Shown here in pieces: positions 32,202-41,800 of a DNA stretch of 49,613 bases. A program made the translations under genes and the position numbers. The stretch comes from an uncultured Porphyromonadaceae bacterium (lineage in GTDB: Bacteria; Bacteroidota; Bacteroidia; Bacteroidales; Muribaculaceae): the NCBI GenBank assembly GCA_947177635.1, contig CAMWVQ010000012.1:1-49613 (forward strand), read 5' to 3'. The notes below the pieces were generated by a model, which was given only the letters and a program-made list of their open reading frames with translations, did not search any database and was not told the origin of the DNA. Every line of letters starts with the position of its first letter. Position 1 is the stretch's first letter.

Positions 32202-33377
32202 ATGGAATTTTCCGACGAATATTTCGACATCGCGCCTGACCGCAGAGGCTCAGGCTCATACAAGTGGGACAGCCAGACAGATGAGGATGTCATCCCCCTC
32301 TGGGTGGCCGACATGGATTTCAAGACCGCCCCTGCGGTAATCGACGCCCTGCGCCGGAGAGTAGACCACGGGGTGTTCGGCTACACACTCGTCGACGATG
32401 AATATTACGGGGCCCTGCGGCAATGGTTCGCCGACCGCCACGGTTACACGATTGACACCCGCCGGGTCATCTACACCTCCGGTGTGGTGCCGGCCCTCTC
32501 AGCCATCATCAAGGCCCTGGCGAAACCGGGCGACGGGGTCATCGTGCAGACCCCGGTCTACAACTGCTTCTTCTCCTCGATACGCAACAACGGTTGCCGC
32601 ATCGTCGAGAGTCCGCTCCTGCGGGAAGACCTCTCCCCCGAAGAGTTCACCTACCGGATGGACTTCGACGATCTGGAACGCAAGGCGGCCGACCCGGACA
32701 GCACCATCCTGCTCCTCTGCAATCCCCACAACCCCGCCGGAAGGATATGGAGCCGCGAGGAGCTGGAGCGGGTGGCCGACATCTGCCGCCGCCACGGGGT
32801 GAGGGTGGTCAGCGACGAAATCCACTGCGAGCTGACGATGCCAGGCCTGGAATACACCCCTTACGGCACTGTCGACCCGGCCGGGGTCATCTGCCTATCC
32901 CCCTCCAAGGCGTTCAACACCGCCGGATTGCAGATTGCCAACATCGTCTGCCCCGACGACTCGGTCAGACGCGCGGTAGACCGGGCAATCAACATCAACG
33001 AGGTATGCGACGTGAACCCATTCGGCGTAGTGGCCCTGAAAGCCGCCTACTCCCCCGAGGGGGCGGCCTGGCTCAACGCCCTGCGCGGCTACCTCGCCGG
33101 CAACTACCGCCTGACACGCGAAACCATCACCCGTGAGCTCCCCGGATGCCCGATGGCCCTTCTCGAAGCCACATATCTCCCCTGGATAGATGTCTCAAAA
33201 CTCGGCATACCCACCGAGGAACTGGAGGAGCGGCTGATACGAGAGGCCGGCGTATGGGTCAACTGCGGGGAGATGTATGGCCGCGGCGGCTTCATCCGCC
33301 TCAACATCGCCTGTCCGCGCCAACGCCTCGCCGAGGGGCTGCGGCGTCTCACCGGCTTCCTCAAGAAACTCTGTTAA
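32202..33377 (+). CDS. MalY/PatB-type PLP C-S lyase (cystathionine beta-lyase-like)
   Basis: 391 residues, fold type I PLP enzyme. Evidence: PLWVADMDFKTAPAVIDAL, GVVPALSAIIKALAKPGD, LCNPHNPAGRIWSREEL, VVSDEIHCELTMPG and the PLP lysine in LSPSKAFNTAGLQ near residue 233. Such enzymes split C-S bonds in cystathionine or cysteine conjugates, giving thiols, pyruvate and ammonia; the E. coli homologue MalY also regulates maltose genes. Its 3-nt spacing to DUF3737 shows cotranscription. Confidence 0.92.
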   Translation: MEFSDEYFDIAPDRRGSGSYKWDSQTDEDVIPLWVADMDFKTAPAVIDALRRRVDHGVFGYTLVDDEYYGALRQWFADRHGYTIDTRRVIYTSGVVPALSAIIKALAKPGDGVIVQTPVYNCFFSSIRNNGCRIVESPLLREDLSPEEFTYRMDFDDLERKAADPDSTILLLCNPHNPAGRIWSREELERVADICRRHGVRVVSDEIHCELTMPGLEYTPYGTVDPAGVICLSPSKAFNTAGLQIANIVCPDDSVRRAVDRAININEVCDVNPFGVVALKAAYSPEGAAWLNALRGYLAGNYRLTRETITRELPGCPMALLEATYLPWIDVSKLGIPTEELEERLIREAGVWVNCGEMYGRGGFIRLNIACPRQRLAEGLRRLTGFLKKLC

Positions 33378-33407
33378 CCTGAACGACAACCAATCAGAAA
33401 ATCACCT

Positions 33408-34856
33408 TTGGTAGGAATATCCCAGATACAGACCGGGCAGCCCCTCAACAGGAGGCAATGCCTGATGCTCGCCGCGAAGCTGTCGTGGCCCGCGATGATG
33501 GCCCAGCTGTCAAGCATCGTGATGCAATATATCGACACGGCAATGGTAGGACAGCTCGGGGCCGACGACTCAGCCTCAATCGGCCTTATGGCCAGCAGCC
33601 TGTGGCTGTTCTGGGGGGTGTGTTCCGCCGCCACGGTGGGATTCTCCGTGCAGGTCGCCCACCGTATCGGGGCAACCGACTACAAAGGCGCCCGGAAGGT
33701 GCTGCGCCAGGCCATCGGCGCGTGTCTCGCCGTCGGGATTATCGTGGCCCTGACGGGAGCCAGCATCGCCTCCGCTCTCCCGGGATGGCTCGGAGGGGCG
33801 GAGCAGGTGAGACATAACGCGTCGCTCTACTTCCTGGTGTTCGTGCTTGCCCTCCCGGTGCTGATTTTCAACTACCTGGGATGCGGCATACTCAGGGCAT
33901 CGGGCAATATGAAAGTGCCGGGCGGGCTGAACGTTATGATGTGTGTCCTCGACGTGATATTCAACTTCATGTTGATTTTCCCCTCCCGCGAGGCAAGCAT
34001 CTTCGGTATGGAGTTCACAATGCCGGGAGCCGGACTGGGCGTTCTCGGAGCGGCCCTCGGCACCGTCCTGGCGGAGGTCATCACCTCCTCGCTCGTGATG
34101 TGGTATCTATGCTGCCGCCAGGAGGGAATGCGGATTTTCCACACCGGCGAACGCGGCTCATTCCGCCCGTCGGGCAACATCATCCGCAACGCCGTCAAGG
34201 TATCGGCACCGGTCGCACTCGAACACGCCATAATCAGCGGGGCGCAGATTGTCATCACCCTCATCGTCGCGCCGTTGGGGGTGATCGCCATCGCGGCCAA
34301 CGCCTTCGCCGTGACCGCCGAGAGCCTATGCTATATGCCCGGCTTCGGCATCGGCGACGCGGCCACGACCCTCGTCGGGCAGAGCTACGGCGCCCGGCGC
34401 CTCGACCTGGCCCGGCGGCTCGGATATGTCACCGTCGGGATGGGAATGGCAGTGATGACAATAATGGGGGCAATCCTGTATGTCACCGCCCCCTATGTGA
34501 TGGGAATGCTGTCGCCGGTCAAGGAGATATGTGACCTCGGCACGGAGGTGTTGCGCATCGAGGCGTGGGCCGAACCGATGTATGCCGCCTCCATCGTGGC
34601 CTACGGCGTGATGGTCGGCGTGGGCGACACGGTGATTCCCGCCGGGATGAACTTCGTCAGCATATGGATTGTGCGCCTCCCCATCGCCGCCCTCCTCGCC
34701 CGCACCATCGGCCTGCGCGGCGTGTGGCTTGCCATGTGTATCGAGCTGACCTTCCGCGGCGTCATCTTCCTCATCCGCCTGATCCGTGGCAGCTGGCTCC
34801 GCAACGGCCTGAAGACCGCCCCCGCCGAAGCCCCCTCCTTCGACCCCGAGCCATAA
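33408..34856 (+). CDS. MATE-family multidrug/toxin exporter
   Basis: 482 residues from a TTG at 33408; an ATG at 33465, preceded by AGGAGG at 33450, would give 463 residues. I cannot decide between them, since Bacteroidales rarely use Shine-Dalgarno sites. About 12 hydrophobic helices; typical first helix PAMMAQLSSIVMQYIDTAMVGQLG, and FGIGDAATTLVGQSYGARRLDLA in the second half. Exports cationic drugs or toxic metabolites using Na+ or H+. Third gene of the DUF3737-PatB operon, 30 nt after the lyase. Confidence 0.9.
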   Translation: MVGISQIQTGQPLNRRQCLMLAAKLSWPAMMAQLSSIVMQYIDTAMVGQLGADDSASIGLMASSLWLFWGVCSAATVGFSVQVAHRIGATDYKGARKVLRQAIGACLAVGIIVALTGASIASALPGWLGGAEQVRHNASLYFLVFVLALPVLIFNYLGCGILRASGNMKVPGGLNVMMCVLDVIFNFMLIFPSREASIFGMEFTMPGAGLGVLGAALGTVLAEVITSSLVMWYLCCRQEGMRIFHTGERGSFRPSGNIIRNAVKVSAPVALEHAIISGAQIVITLIVAPLGVIAIAANAFAVTAESLCYMPGFGIGDAATTLVGQSYGARRLDLARRLGYVTVGMGMAVMTIMGAILYVTAPYVMGMLSPVKEICDLGTEVLRIEAWAEPMYAASIVAYGVMVGVGDTVIPAGMNFVSIWIVRLPIAALLARTIGLRGVWLAMCIELTFRGVIFLIRLIRGSWLRNGLKTAPAEAPSFDPEP

Positions 34857-34874
34857 CCTTGCAATAATCGCCCG

Positions 34875-35516
34875 TTATTTATGCTGCTTGGGCTTTTCGG
34901 GAGCGGGGGTCATGGAAAGGATGGGGAGGTGCCAGTCCCACTTGAGGGCACACATTCGCAGGGCGATGATTATCAGCGCGCAAGCTATCTGACAACCGAC
35001 CGCTCCGAGTCCGAGGCTCCCGGCGAGCCAGTAAACCACCCCGCCGGCGATACAGGCCGTGGCGTAGATGTCTTTGCGGAAAAACAGCGGCTGCTCGTTG
35101 ATAAGGATGTCGCGCAAGACCCCTCCGAACGAGCCGGTTATGACTCCCATCACTATCGCCACCCACATCGGGTAGCCTGTGGCCAGGGTCTTCTGTATTC
35201 CGATGACGACGAAAAGGGCCAGGCCGAGCGTGTCGAACACGAAAAGCATGCGGTTGTTGCTCACCAGCATTTTCCGGAAGAGGATGACGACCGCGAGCGA
35301 GATGCCGGTCACCCCGAGGTAAAGGAATGTCTGCATCCAGAAAACCGGGATGTCGAGAAGAATGTCGCGCAATGTGCCGCCGCCGATGGCTGTGACAAGT
35401 CCGACGGTGTAAGCCCCGAACCAGTCGAATCGGCGGAATGCCGCCAGACGTATGCCAGAAATAGCGAACGCGATTGTGCCGATGACCTCAATCGCGGTGA
35501 GAAATGTCGTTTCCAA
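34875..35516 (-). CDS. Trimeric intracellular cation channel (YicG/UPF0126) family protein
   Basis: 213 residues, about seven membrane segments. Two copies of the family repeat: YTVGLVTAIGGGTLRDILLD (near residue 36) and MGVITGSFGGVLRDILIN (near 125), the signature of bacterial TRIC-like channels. Likely a potassium-permeable channel of the inner membrane; physiological role unknown. The C-terminal tail is short and basic. Convergent with the MATE gene, 18 nt apart. Confidence 0.88.
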   Translation of the reverse strand: METTFLTAIEVIGTIAFAISGIRLAAFRRFDWFGAYTVGLVTAIGGGTLRDILLDIPVFWMQTFLYLGVTGISLAVVILFRKMLVSNNRMLFVFDTLGLALFVVIGIQKTLATGYPMWVAIVMGVITGSFGGVLRDILINEQPLFFRKDIYATACIAGGVVYWLAGSLGLGAVGCQIACALIIIALRMCALKWDWHLPILSMTPAPEKPKQHK

Positions 35517-35540
35517 GATTGTTAGCCCTTTTTGATTTGT

Positions 35541-35571
35541 CCTTATCTTTAAGATTTCTCCTTATCTTTAA
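35541..35571. repeat. Two 12-bp direct repeats upstream of the TRIC-like gene
   Basis: ccttatctttaa occurs at 35541-35552 and 35560-35571 (period 19 bp), within the 70-bp gap between nth and the TRIC-like gene. On the gene strand it reads ttaaagataagg twice. Possibly a protein-binding site; no -7 box was found in this gap. Confidence 0.55.
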
Positions 35572-35586
35572 AGAGATGGGGATTCC

Positions 35587-36237
35587 TTATTCCCCCGCTT
35601 TACTGTAATACCTGCACCATTCCTTTATGACGCAATTGAGGCAGTCGGGACGCCGCGCCTTGCAGACATACCTGCCGTGGAGAATCAGCCAGTGGTGGGC
35701 CAGGGGTATCTGCTCCTCGGGGATGTTCTTCACCAACGCCTCCTCGGTCTGTCGGGGGGTCTTCGAGCCGGTGGTGAGGCCGATACGCTCCGAGACACGG
35801 AATACGTGGGTGTCGACCGCCATGGCCGCACGGTTCCAGACCACGGAGAGCATCACGTTGGCGGTCTTGCGCCCCACCCCGGGGATGGTCAGCAGGTCAT
35901 CGATATTGTCGGGCACCTCACCTCCGAAATCCTCGGTCAGCTTGCGGGCGGCTCCCAGCAGCGACTTGGTCTTGTTGTTGGGATATGAGACCGAACGGAT
36001 ATAGCCGTAGACGGTCTCCTCATCTGACGCGGCCAGCGAGGCGGCGTCAGGGAAAGCCTCGAACAGAGGCGGGGTCACGATGTTGACCCGCTTGTCGGTG
36101 CATTGCGCCGAGAGTATGACTGCCAGCAGCAGATGGAATGGGGTGTCGTAATGAAGTTCGGTCTTCGGCTCGGGCATCTCGGCGGCGAAACGCGCCAGCA
36201 CCCGGCAGTATCGTTCCTTCAAGGATATACGGGGCAT
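35587..36237 (-). CDS. nth: Endonuclease III (DNA glycosylase/AP lyase)
   Basis: 216 residues, normal length. Removes oxidised pyrimidines and cleaves abasic sites. Helix-hairpin-helix LLTIPGVGRKTANVML with the catalytic Lys, then AVDTHVFRVSERIGL with the catalytic Asp near residue 137. C-terminal [4Fe-4S] cysteines are CKARRPDCLNCVIKEWC. It lies downstream of pheS on the same strand. Confidence 0.97.
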   Translation of the reverse strand: MPRISLKERYCRVLARFAAEMPEPKTELHYDTPFHLLLAVILSAQCTDKRVNIVTPPLFEAFPDAASLAASDEETVYGYIRSVSYPNNKTKSLLGAARKLTEDFGGEVPDNIDDLLTIPGVGRKTANVMLSVVWNRAAMAVDTHVFRVSERIGLTTGSKTPRQTEEALVKNIPEEQIPLAHHWLILHGRYVCKARRPDCLNCVIKEWCRYYSKAGE

Positions 36238-36287
36238 AAGATCGGGAGGTTTAAGGAATCGACTGAATCTATCTTTGGCGGAAACCT

Positions 36288-36315
36288 TTAGGGACGCACC
36301 GAAGCGCGTCCCTAA
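36288..36315 (-). terminator. Terminator of pheS
   Basis: 10-bp perfect arms ttagggacgc/gcgtccctaa with an 8-nt loop containing cttcgg, 29 nt after the pheS stop on the minus strand and 51 nt before nth. The U tract is weak. Confidence 0.65.
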
Positions 36316-36344
36316 TATATAAAGTAAACAAGTCCTCCCCCCTA

Positions 36345-37364
36345 TCAGTGGGCGTGGGTGAACTCCTTGAGGAATCTCACATCATTCTCCGAGAAGAGGC
36401 GCAGGTCGTTGACCCTGTATTTGAGGTTGGCGATACGCTCCACACCCATTCCGAGGGCGAAACCGGAGTAAATCTTGGAATCTATGCCGCAGGCGTCAAG
36501 CACGTTGGGGTCGACCATGCCGCAGCCGAGGATTTCCACCCATCCGGTGTGCTTGCAGAAGCCGCACCCCTTGCCGCCGCAGAGGTTGCAGGAGATGTCC
36601 ATCTCGGCCGAAGGCTCGGTGAAGGGGAAGTAGCTCGGACGGAGGCGGATTTTGGTCTCGGGGCCGAACATCTCGCGGGCGAAATAGAGCAGCGTCTGTT
36701 TCAGGTCGGCGAACGAGACGTTCTTGTCGACGTAGAGGGCCTCCACCTGGTGGAAGAAGCAGTGGGCGCGCGCCGAGATGGCCTCGTTGCGGTAGACACG
36801 GCCGGGGCAGACGATACGGATGGGGGGCTGGGTATGCTCCATCACCCGCGACTGCACCGAGGAGGTGTGGGTGCGCAGCAACACGTCGGGGTTGCGCTGG
36901 ATGAAGAAGGTGTCCTGCATGTCGCGGGCCGGATGGTCCTCGGCGAAGTTGAGCGACGAGAACACATGCCAGTCATCCTCGATTTCAGGGCCTTCGGCCA
37001 CAGTGAATCCCAGGCGGCGGAAAATCTCCACAATCTCGTCGCGCACAAGCGACAGGGGATGACGCGTGCCGAGGGGAATCGGACTGGCCGAACGGCTCAG
37101 GTCGAGGGAGTCGTCAAGCGTCTCGGCGCATTCGGTGGCGGCTTTCAGGGCGTTGATTTTCTCAGTGGCCAGAAGTTTGAGCGCGTTGATTTCCATGCCG
37201 ACGGCCTTCTTCTGGTCGGCAGGCACATTGCGGAAATCGGCCATAAGGTTGCTCACCTCCCCCTTCTTGGAGAGATATTTTATTCTGAGGGCCTCGACCT
37301 CCTCGGGCGTGGAGGCCTTGAGGGTCTCGATCTCAGCCTTGAGACTATGGATTTTATCTAACAT
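36345..37364 (-). CDS. pheS: Phenylalanyl-tRNA synthetase alpha subunit
   Basis: 339 residues. Charges tRNA-Phe as an alpha2-beta2 enzyme. N-terminal coiled coil (residues 1-95), then the class II core: RLGFTVAEGPEIEDDWH, LLRTHTSSVQSRVM, motif 2 around ARAHCFFHQVEALYVD, and motif 3 FALGMGVERIANLKY. A CNLCGGKGCGFCKHTGW insert in the core is common in Bacteroidetes sequences. pheT is not in the window. Confidence 0.97.
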   Translation of the reverse strand: MLDKIHSLKAEIETLKASTPEEVEALRIKYLSKKGEVSNLMADFRNVPADQKKAVGMEINALKLLATEKINALKAATECAETLDDSLDLSRSASPIPLGTRHPLSLVRDEIVEIFRRLGFTVAEGPEIEDDWHVFSSLNFAEDHPARDMQDTFFIQRNPDVLLRTHTSSVQSRVMEHTQPPIRIVCPGRVYRNEAISARAHCFFHQVEALYVDKNVSFADLKQTLLYFAREMFGPETKIRLRPSYFPFTEPSAEMDISCNLCGGKGCGFCKHTGWVEILGCGMVDPNVLDACGIDSKIYSGFALGMGVERIANLKYRVNDLRLFSENDVRFLKEFTHAH

Positions 37365-37458
37365 TCTGTTCTAAAAACTTTAGAGGGAGACGAACCGTCA
37401 GACATCCTCTTTGTTAAACTGAAATTTGGAACCGGCGGCGCATTCACCGCCGCGACCT

Positions 37459-38037
37459 TTACGCCTCCCCGTCGAGGGCGGCGGCTATATTGGCGAAAAT
37501 CTCATCCACAGAGCCGCTGCCATGGATCTGGCGGTATTTACCCTCCTTGATATAGAAGTCACGCAAGGGGGTGGTAGACTCGTGGTAGACCTTCAGGCGG
37601 TTCTGGATGGTCTCGAGATTGTCGTCGGCGCGGCCTGTCTGGGCCCCGCGCTTGATCATGCGGTCTATCAGCTCATCCTCAGGCACCTCCAGCCCCACCA
37701 CATGGTGGATTTCCTGGCCGCGCTTCTCCAGGAAGCGGTCAAGGGCCTCGGCCTGGGGAATGGTGCGGGGGAAGCCGTCGAGAATCACCCCGTCTTTCGC
37801 CTTGGGGTCATTGTCGATGATTTCCTCGAGGATTTTTATCATCAGGGAGTCAGGAATCAGCTGCCCCTGGTTTATGTATGTCTTTGCAATCTGACCGATC
37901 GGGGTCTTGCGGGCTATGTGGTCGCGCAGCACCTCACCTGTTGAGATGTGGTGCAACCCGTATCGTTCAATAAGTTTTTCGCTCTGGGTGCCTTTTCCGC
38001 TCCCCGGAGCTCCGAAAATCACAACATTCATTTTCAA
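37459..38037 (-). CDS. adk: Adenylate kinase
   Basis: 192 residues, short form without a zinc LID. Converts AMP + ATP to 2 ADP. P-loop GAPGSGKGTQSEKLIERYGLHHISTGE at the N-terminus, GFPRTIPQAEALD near residue 88, and the reduced LID KRGAQTGRADDNLETIQNRLKVY. It follows hpt on the same strand, separated by a short terminator-like stem. adk and hpt together fit purine nucleotide metabolism. Confidence 0.97.
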   Translation of the reverse strand: MKMNVVIFGAPGSGKGTQSEKLIERYGLHHISTGEVLRDHIARKTPIGQIAKTYINQGQLIPDSLMIKILEEIIDNDPKAKDGVILDGFPRTIPQAEALDRFLEKRGQEIHHVVGLEVPEDELIDRMIKRGAQTGRADDNLETIQNRLKVYHESTTPLRDFYIKEGKYRQIHGSGSVDEIFANIAAALDGEA

Positions 38038-38061
38038 CTGTTACAATGTCGTTTACCTTAG

Positions 38062-38079
38062 AAAAGCCCGTTGCCGGGC
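38062..38079 (-). terminator. Terminator between hpt and adk
   Basis: Minus strand: gcccg-gcaa-cgggc stem with a GNRA-type tetraloop, followed by tttt. An alternative stem, gttgc/gcaac, uses the same bases and would exclude it. Confidence 0.55.
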
Positions 38080-38145
38080 AACCGCGGCCCGATGGCTGAG
38101 CCGTGGCAAGTTCACCGTCAGAAAGTTGGCGGCCCCGGAGGGGAA

Positions 38146-38691
38146 TCAGTCTGCCTGCTCCTTCAGCACGTATATGTCTTTGAGGTTGCGGGCCAGCCCG
38201 TCGAGGTCAAGACCGAAGCCGATGATGAACTTCGGGGGAATCGAGAATCCCACATAGTCGGGCTTCACGTCGCAGCGGAGCGATTCGGGCTTGAAGAGCA
38301 GCGTGGCCACCTTCAGCTCGGCGGGGTTCTTCTTCTGCAGGTCATCGAGCAGACGCTTGATGGTGTGGCCGGTGTCGACGATGTCCTCGACAACAATCAC
38401 AGTGCGCCCCTCGATGTCCTCTCCCAGGCCCATCACCTCCTTGACAACGCCGGTCGAAGCGGTTCCCTCATAGCTCTTGAGGCGGATGAACGAGATTTCA
38501 GCGTCTGTCTCGACCTCGCGGAAGAGGTCGGAGGCGAAGGGGAAAGCCCCGTTCAGCACACAAAGGAAGAGGGGACGTTTTCCACGGCATTCCTCGGTGA
38601 TAGTCTTGGCAAGTTCCTTGACGCGGGCGTCAATCTTCTCTTTAAGGATATAAGGCTCGAAAGTGAGCCCGTTATAAGTGACTTCTTTCAT
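38146..38691 (-). CDS. hpt: Hypoxanthine phosphoribosyltransferase
   Basis: 181 residues from ATG 38691 (MKEVTYNGLTFEPYI), the normal length; an in-frame start 48 nt further up would precede the transcription start. Salvages hypoxanthine/guanine with PRPP. PRPP-binding motif VIVVEDIVDTGHTIKRLL near residue 100; also the family segments LNGAFPFASDL and KPDYVGFSIPPKFIIGFGLD. A textbook promoter lies just upstream. Confidence 0.96.
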   Translation of the reverse strand: MKEVTYNGLTFEPYILKEKIDARVKELAKTITEECRGKRPLFLCVLNGAFPFASDLFREVETDAEISFIRLKSYEGTASTGVVKEVMGLGEDIEGRTVIVVEDIVDTGHTIKRLLDDLQKKNPAELKVATLLFKPESLRCDVKPDYVGFSIPPKFIIGFGLDLDGLARNLKDIYVLKEQAD

Positions 38692-38709
38692 CAGGTTGTA
38701 ATAATTGTG

Positions 38710-38740
38710 CAAAATTAAGCAATTTTCCCCACTTCCCAAA
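38710..38740 (-). promoter_or_regulatory. hpt promoter
   Basis: Minus strand: TTTG at 38737-38740, a 19-nt spacer, TAATTTTG at 38710-38717 followed by C. The expected start is about 12 nt before ATG 38691, which supports that start codon. Confidence 0.78.
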
Positions 38741-38790
38741 CCGCCAACCCGATTTTTCTCAGAAATTCCCCGGCCATCCCCTCAAACAAC

Positions 38791-38836
38791 AATCCCCGCG
38801 GGATGACTTCCTTCCGGAAACCGCCCCGCAGGGATT
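38791..38836 (-). terminator. Terminator of the GLUG-protein gene
   Basis: Imperfect stem (aatccccgcggg pairing with cccgcagggatt, one mismatch) with a 22-nt loop, 33 nt after the stop on the minus strand. It is followed by gttgtttg, a weak U tract. Confidence 0.5.
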
Positions 38837-38869
38837 ATTAAATAGGATTGTCAAATAACAGGCAGGGTG

Positions 38870-41800
38870 TTACCTCACCGCAGCCTTGAGGGTGGATGAG
38901 CCGGCATTTACCAGGTAGACACCTGCCGGGAGGGAAATGGTCTGGCCTGCAACCGCCGACCCATTGCGAAGCATCGCGCCGGCCGTATTGTAGATGGCGT
39001 AATCACATTCCGCCTCGAAGAGGATGCCTCCGTCAACCACCTTGACCGACGAATCTGTCAAGGAGGCTATGCCGTCGAGGGCCGAGGTTCCGGTGAGGGT
39101 CAGCATCACGTTGCGGCTCAGGTCGCCGAGCTTGGCTGTCAGGACATACTTTCCGATGACTCCCGATACCGGGGTCACATTGTCTCCGTCGAAGCTGAAG
39201 GCGTCGCTGTCGCCGCTCCACACTACTCCGTCGGCGGCCGACACGCGGAACGCCTGCGAAACCTGGCCTACATGGTCGGTGGAGGCAAGCAGCACGGCTG
39301 AACTGTAAAGCCGCGCGTAATCGTCATTCGCGAAGGGGAGCAACACCGGCAGGGTGTTTTCACCCGACACCCAGGCTTCTCCCAGTTCGACTGCCGCGAG
39401 CGCGGCGGTGGTCAGCGCGCCATCCTCGGCGGGAAGGGCGTGAATCAGCTGGCTGTCGTAATATGTCTCAGAGAGGGCAGACTTGTTGCCACGGCCGATG
39501 AACACACCGATGTTGGCAGGGGTCTCAAGCGGGCTGACCACATTACCGGCCTGATAGACGCGGGTCAGGGTCGTGGTCTTGGAGGAGGAATCGTAGCTTC
39601 CGAGGATTCCGCCGACATTCTTCTCGGCGGTCACTGTCCCGGCGTTGTAGCAATCGGTGACAATCGGGTCGCCGCGGCCGATGAGACCGCCGGCACCGGC
39701 TGTGGTGGAGCCGAGCGACGCCTTGGTGTTGCTGACATCTCCGACATTGAACGATGACTCGATCACAGGCTGTGAGCCGCGGCCGATGAGGCCTCCGGCA
39801 GTCGACGAGGTCGCGGTCACGCTTCCGGCATTGTAGCTTTCCGAGAGCGTCAGGTCATTGTAGGCATAGCCGAGAAGTCCGCCGATTTCAGTGGTACCGT
39901 TGATGGCGGCTGTGTTCCTGGATGCGGAGATGCCGCAGGCCTTGCTGGCGTAACCGGCCACACCGCCGACATCGGTCGTTCCGGTGACCACACCGGCGTT
40001 GACAGCTCCCTCGACAATCGTGTTGACCAGGTTGCCCGCGATACCTCCGGTCTTGGTGGTTCCGGTGACAGCGCCGTTGTTCCTTACCTCGGAGAGGGTG
40101 ACAGCCGTGCCGTTGGCATAACCGACCACGCCTCCGGTCTGAGACTTGCCCGTGATGTCGCTGTTGTTGACGCAACCCGACACCACCGCGTTGCCTGTGG
40201 CCTGTCCGACGAGACCTCCGAGGTTGGAGGTGGCGGCGGTCGAGGTCACGACCGCGTTGTTCTCGCAATCCAGCAGGCTTCCGGCCAGCATTCCGGCGAA
40301 CGCGCCAACGCTGCTCTTGCCGCCCACTTCCGAGCCTTCGCCGATTGTGAGGTTCTTCACCACACCGTTGGCTCCGACACGGCCGAAGAGTCCGACACCG
40401 TCGGTTGTCTCGGAGATGAAGAGGTTGTCTATCTTCTTGCCGTCGCCGTCAAACACACCGTTGAATTCCGCAAGGCCGTTACCTGCGACCGGCTTGAACT
40501 GCGCGCCCTCCATGTCGATGTCGGCTGTGACGCGGAAATGCTTCCCGGCATAGTCTTGCCCGGAGGCTGCGACGTCGGCTGAAAGCTTCACCAGGTCGGT
40601 CGGCGACCCGATGAGGTAGGGACTTTCGGCTGTGCCGTCACCGTCGAAGATGTCTGCCAGAGCGGCGATAGACAATGTACGGCTGCGGCCATCGAGCGTG
40701 GCGGTCAGCTCATCCTTGATATAGGAATCGGTGTTGGTGACAAGCAGCTTGTCGCCCGAGATGGCGAAAGCCTCCCCGTCCCTTAGCGACCATACCAGCC
40801 CTTCGGCCACGGAGAGGGTGGCGTCGGCGGTAAGCTTGTCACAGCTCATTCCTTCGGCGAACCATACCGGCATTGAAGCCAGGCGCGAGGCACCCTCGGA
40901 GGCGAAAGCCGACAGGAGGGGGTAACGTCCGGACTCAGCCGTCCAGACACCTTCGGGAGCCTCCATCGGGAGTGTCCCGGAGGTCAGTGTGGCGGTCGAT
41001 ACTCCGGCGACACCTTCGAAAGAGGCGCCACCCATGACTATCTGGTTGTCGTAATACACATCCTGGAACACACCGCCGGCATCCTTGCCGACGACCGCAC
41101 CTGCAGCGTCGCGGGAGACAAGGGCCTCTATCTGACCCAGCGAGAGGGCGCGGGTCACCGACGACCCCGCCTTGCTGTCACACACGATGCCGGCCACTTC
41201 TGAACCGGCCGACACGCGTCCGGTGTTGATGACATCGGTCACCACCCCTTTGTTCAGGCTCACGATTCCACCGACGGTCTTCGATCCGGAGGGACCGCCG
41301 ATTATGTCGCCATTGTTCTGGCAGTTCTCGACGACACCGTCATTATGGTAAACGATGCCGGCCATCGCCCCGCCGTTGCCCGTGGCTGAAAGCTTGCCAC
41401 CGTTGTAACAGTCTTTTATCAGACTGCCCTCATTGGCTATGTAGACGATGCCTCCCGAGAAACCGGTAGTGGTCGGGATGTCTGCATAGTTGCGGCAATT
41501 CTCCACCGTACCGTAAAGCACCGTCACGAAGGGGGCGAAATTACGGAAGATGTCAAACCGGCAGCTGCTGTCGAGGGTGAGGTTCTTGACCACACCGTCG
41601 GCATACACCGTGCGGAAGAGGCCGACATTCATCACATTGTTCGTGCGGGAGTCTATGTAGAGGTTCTTTATCACATGGTTGCCTCCGTCAAACACACCGT
41701 TGAAGGCGAGTTCGGCCGAGTTGAAAGCCATAGGGATGAAGTCTACCCCTGCCATGTCGAGGTCTGAGGTAAGGAGGAAATGCTCCCCGGTGAAATCAAG

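Noticed and set aside
33450-33455. AGGAGG nine bases before ATG 33465 as proof of the MATE start
   Set aside because: Bacteroidales make little use of Shine-Dalgarno pairing and no other gene here has one, so it does not decide between the TTG and ATG starts.
36270-36277. Plus-strand TATCTTTG between nth and pheS as a promoter
   Set aside because: It has no -33 match at the right spacing and would only transcribe antisense into the pheS terminator and gene.
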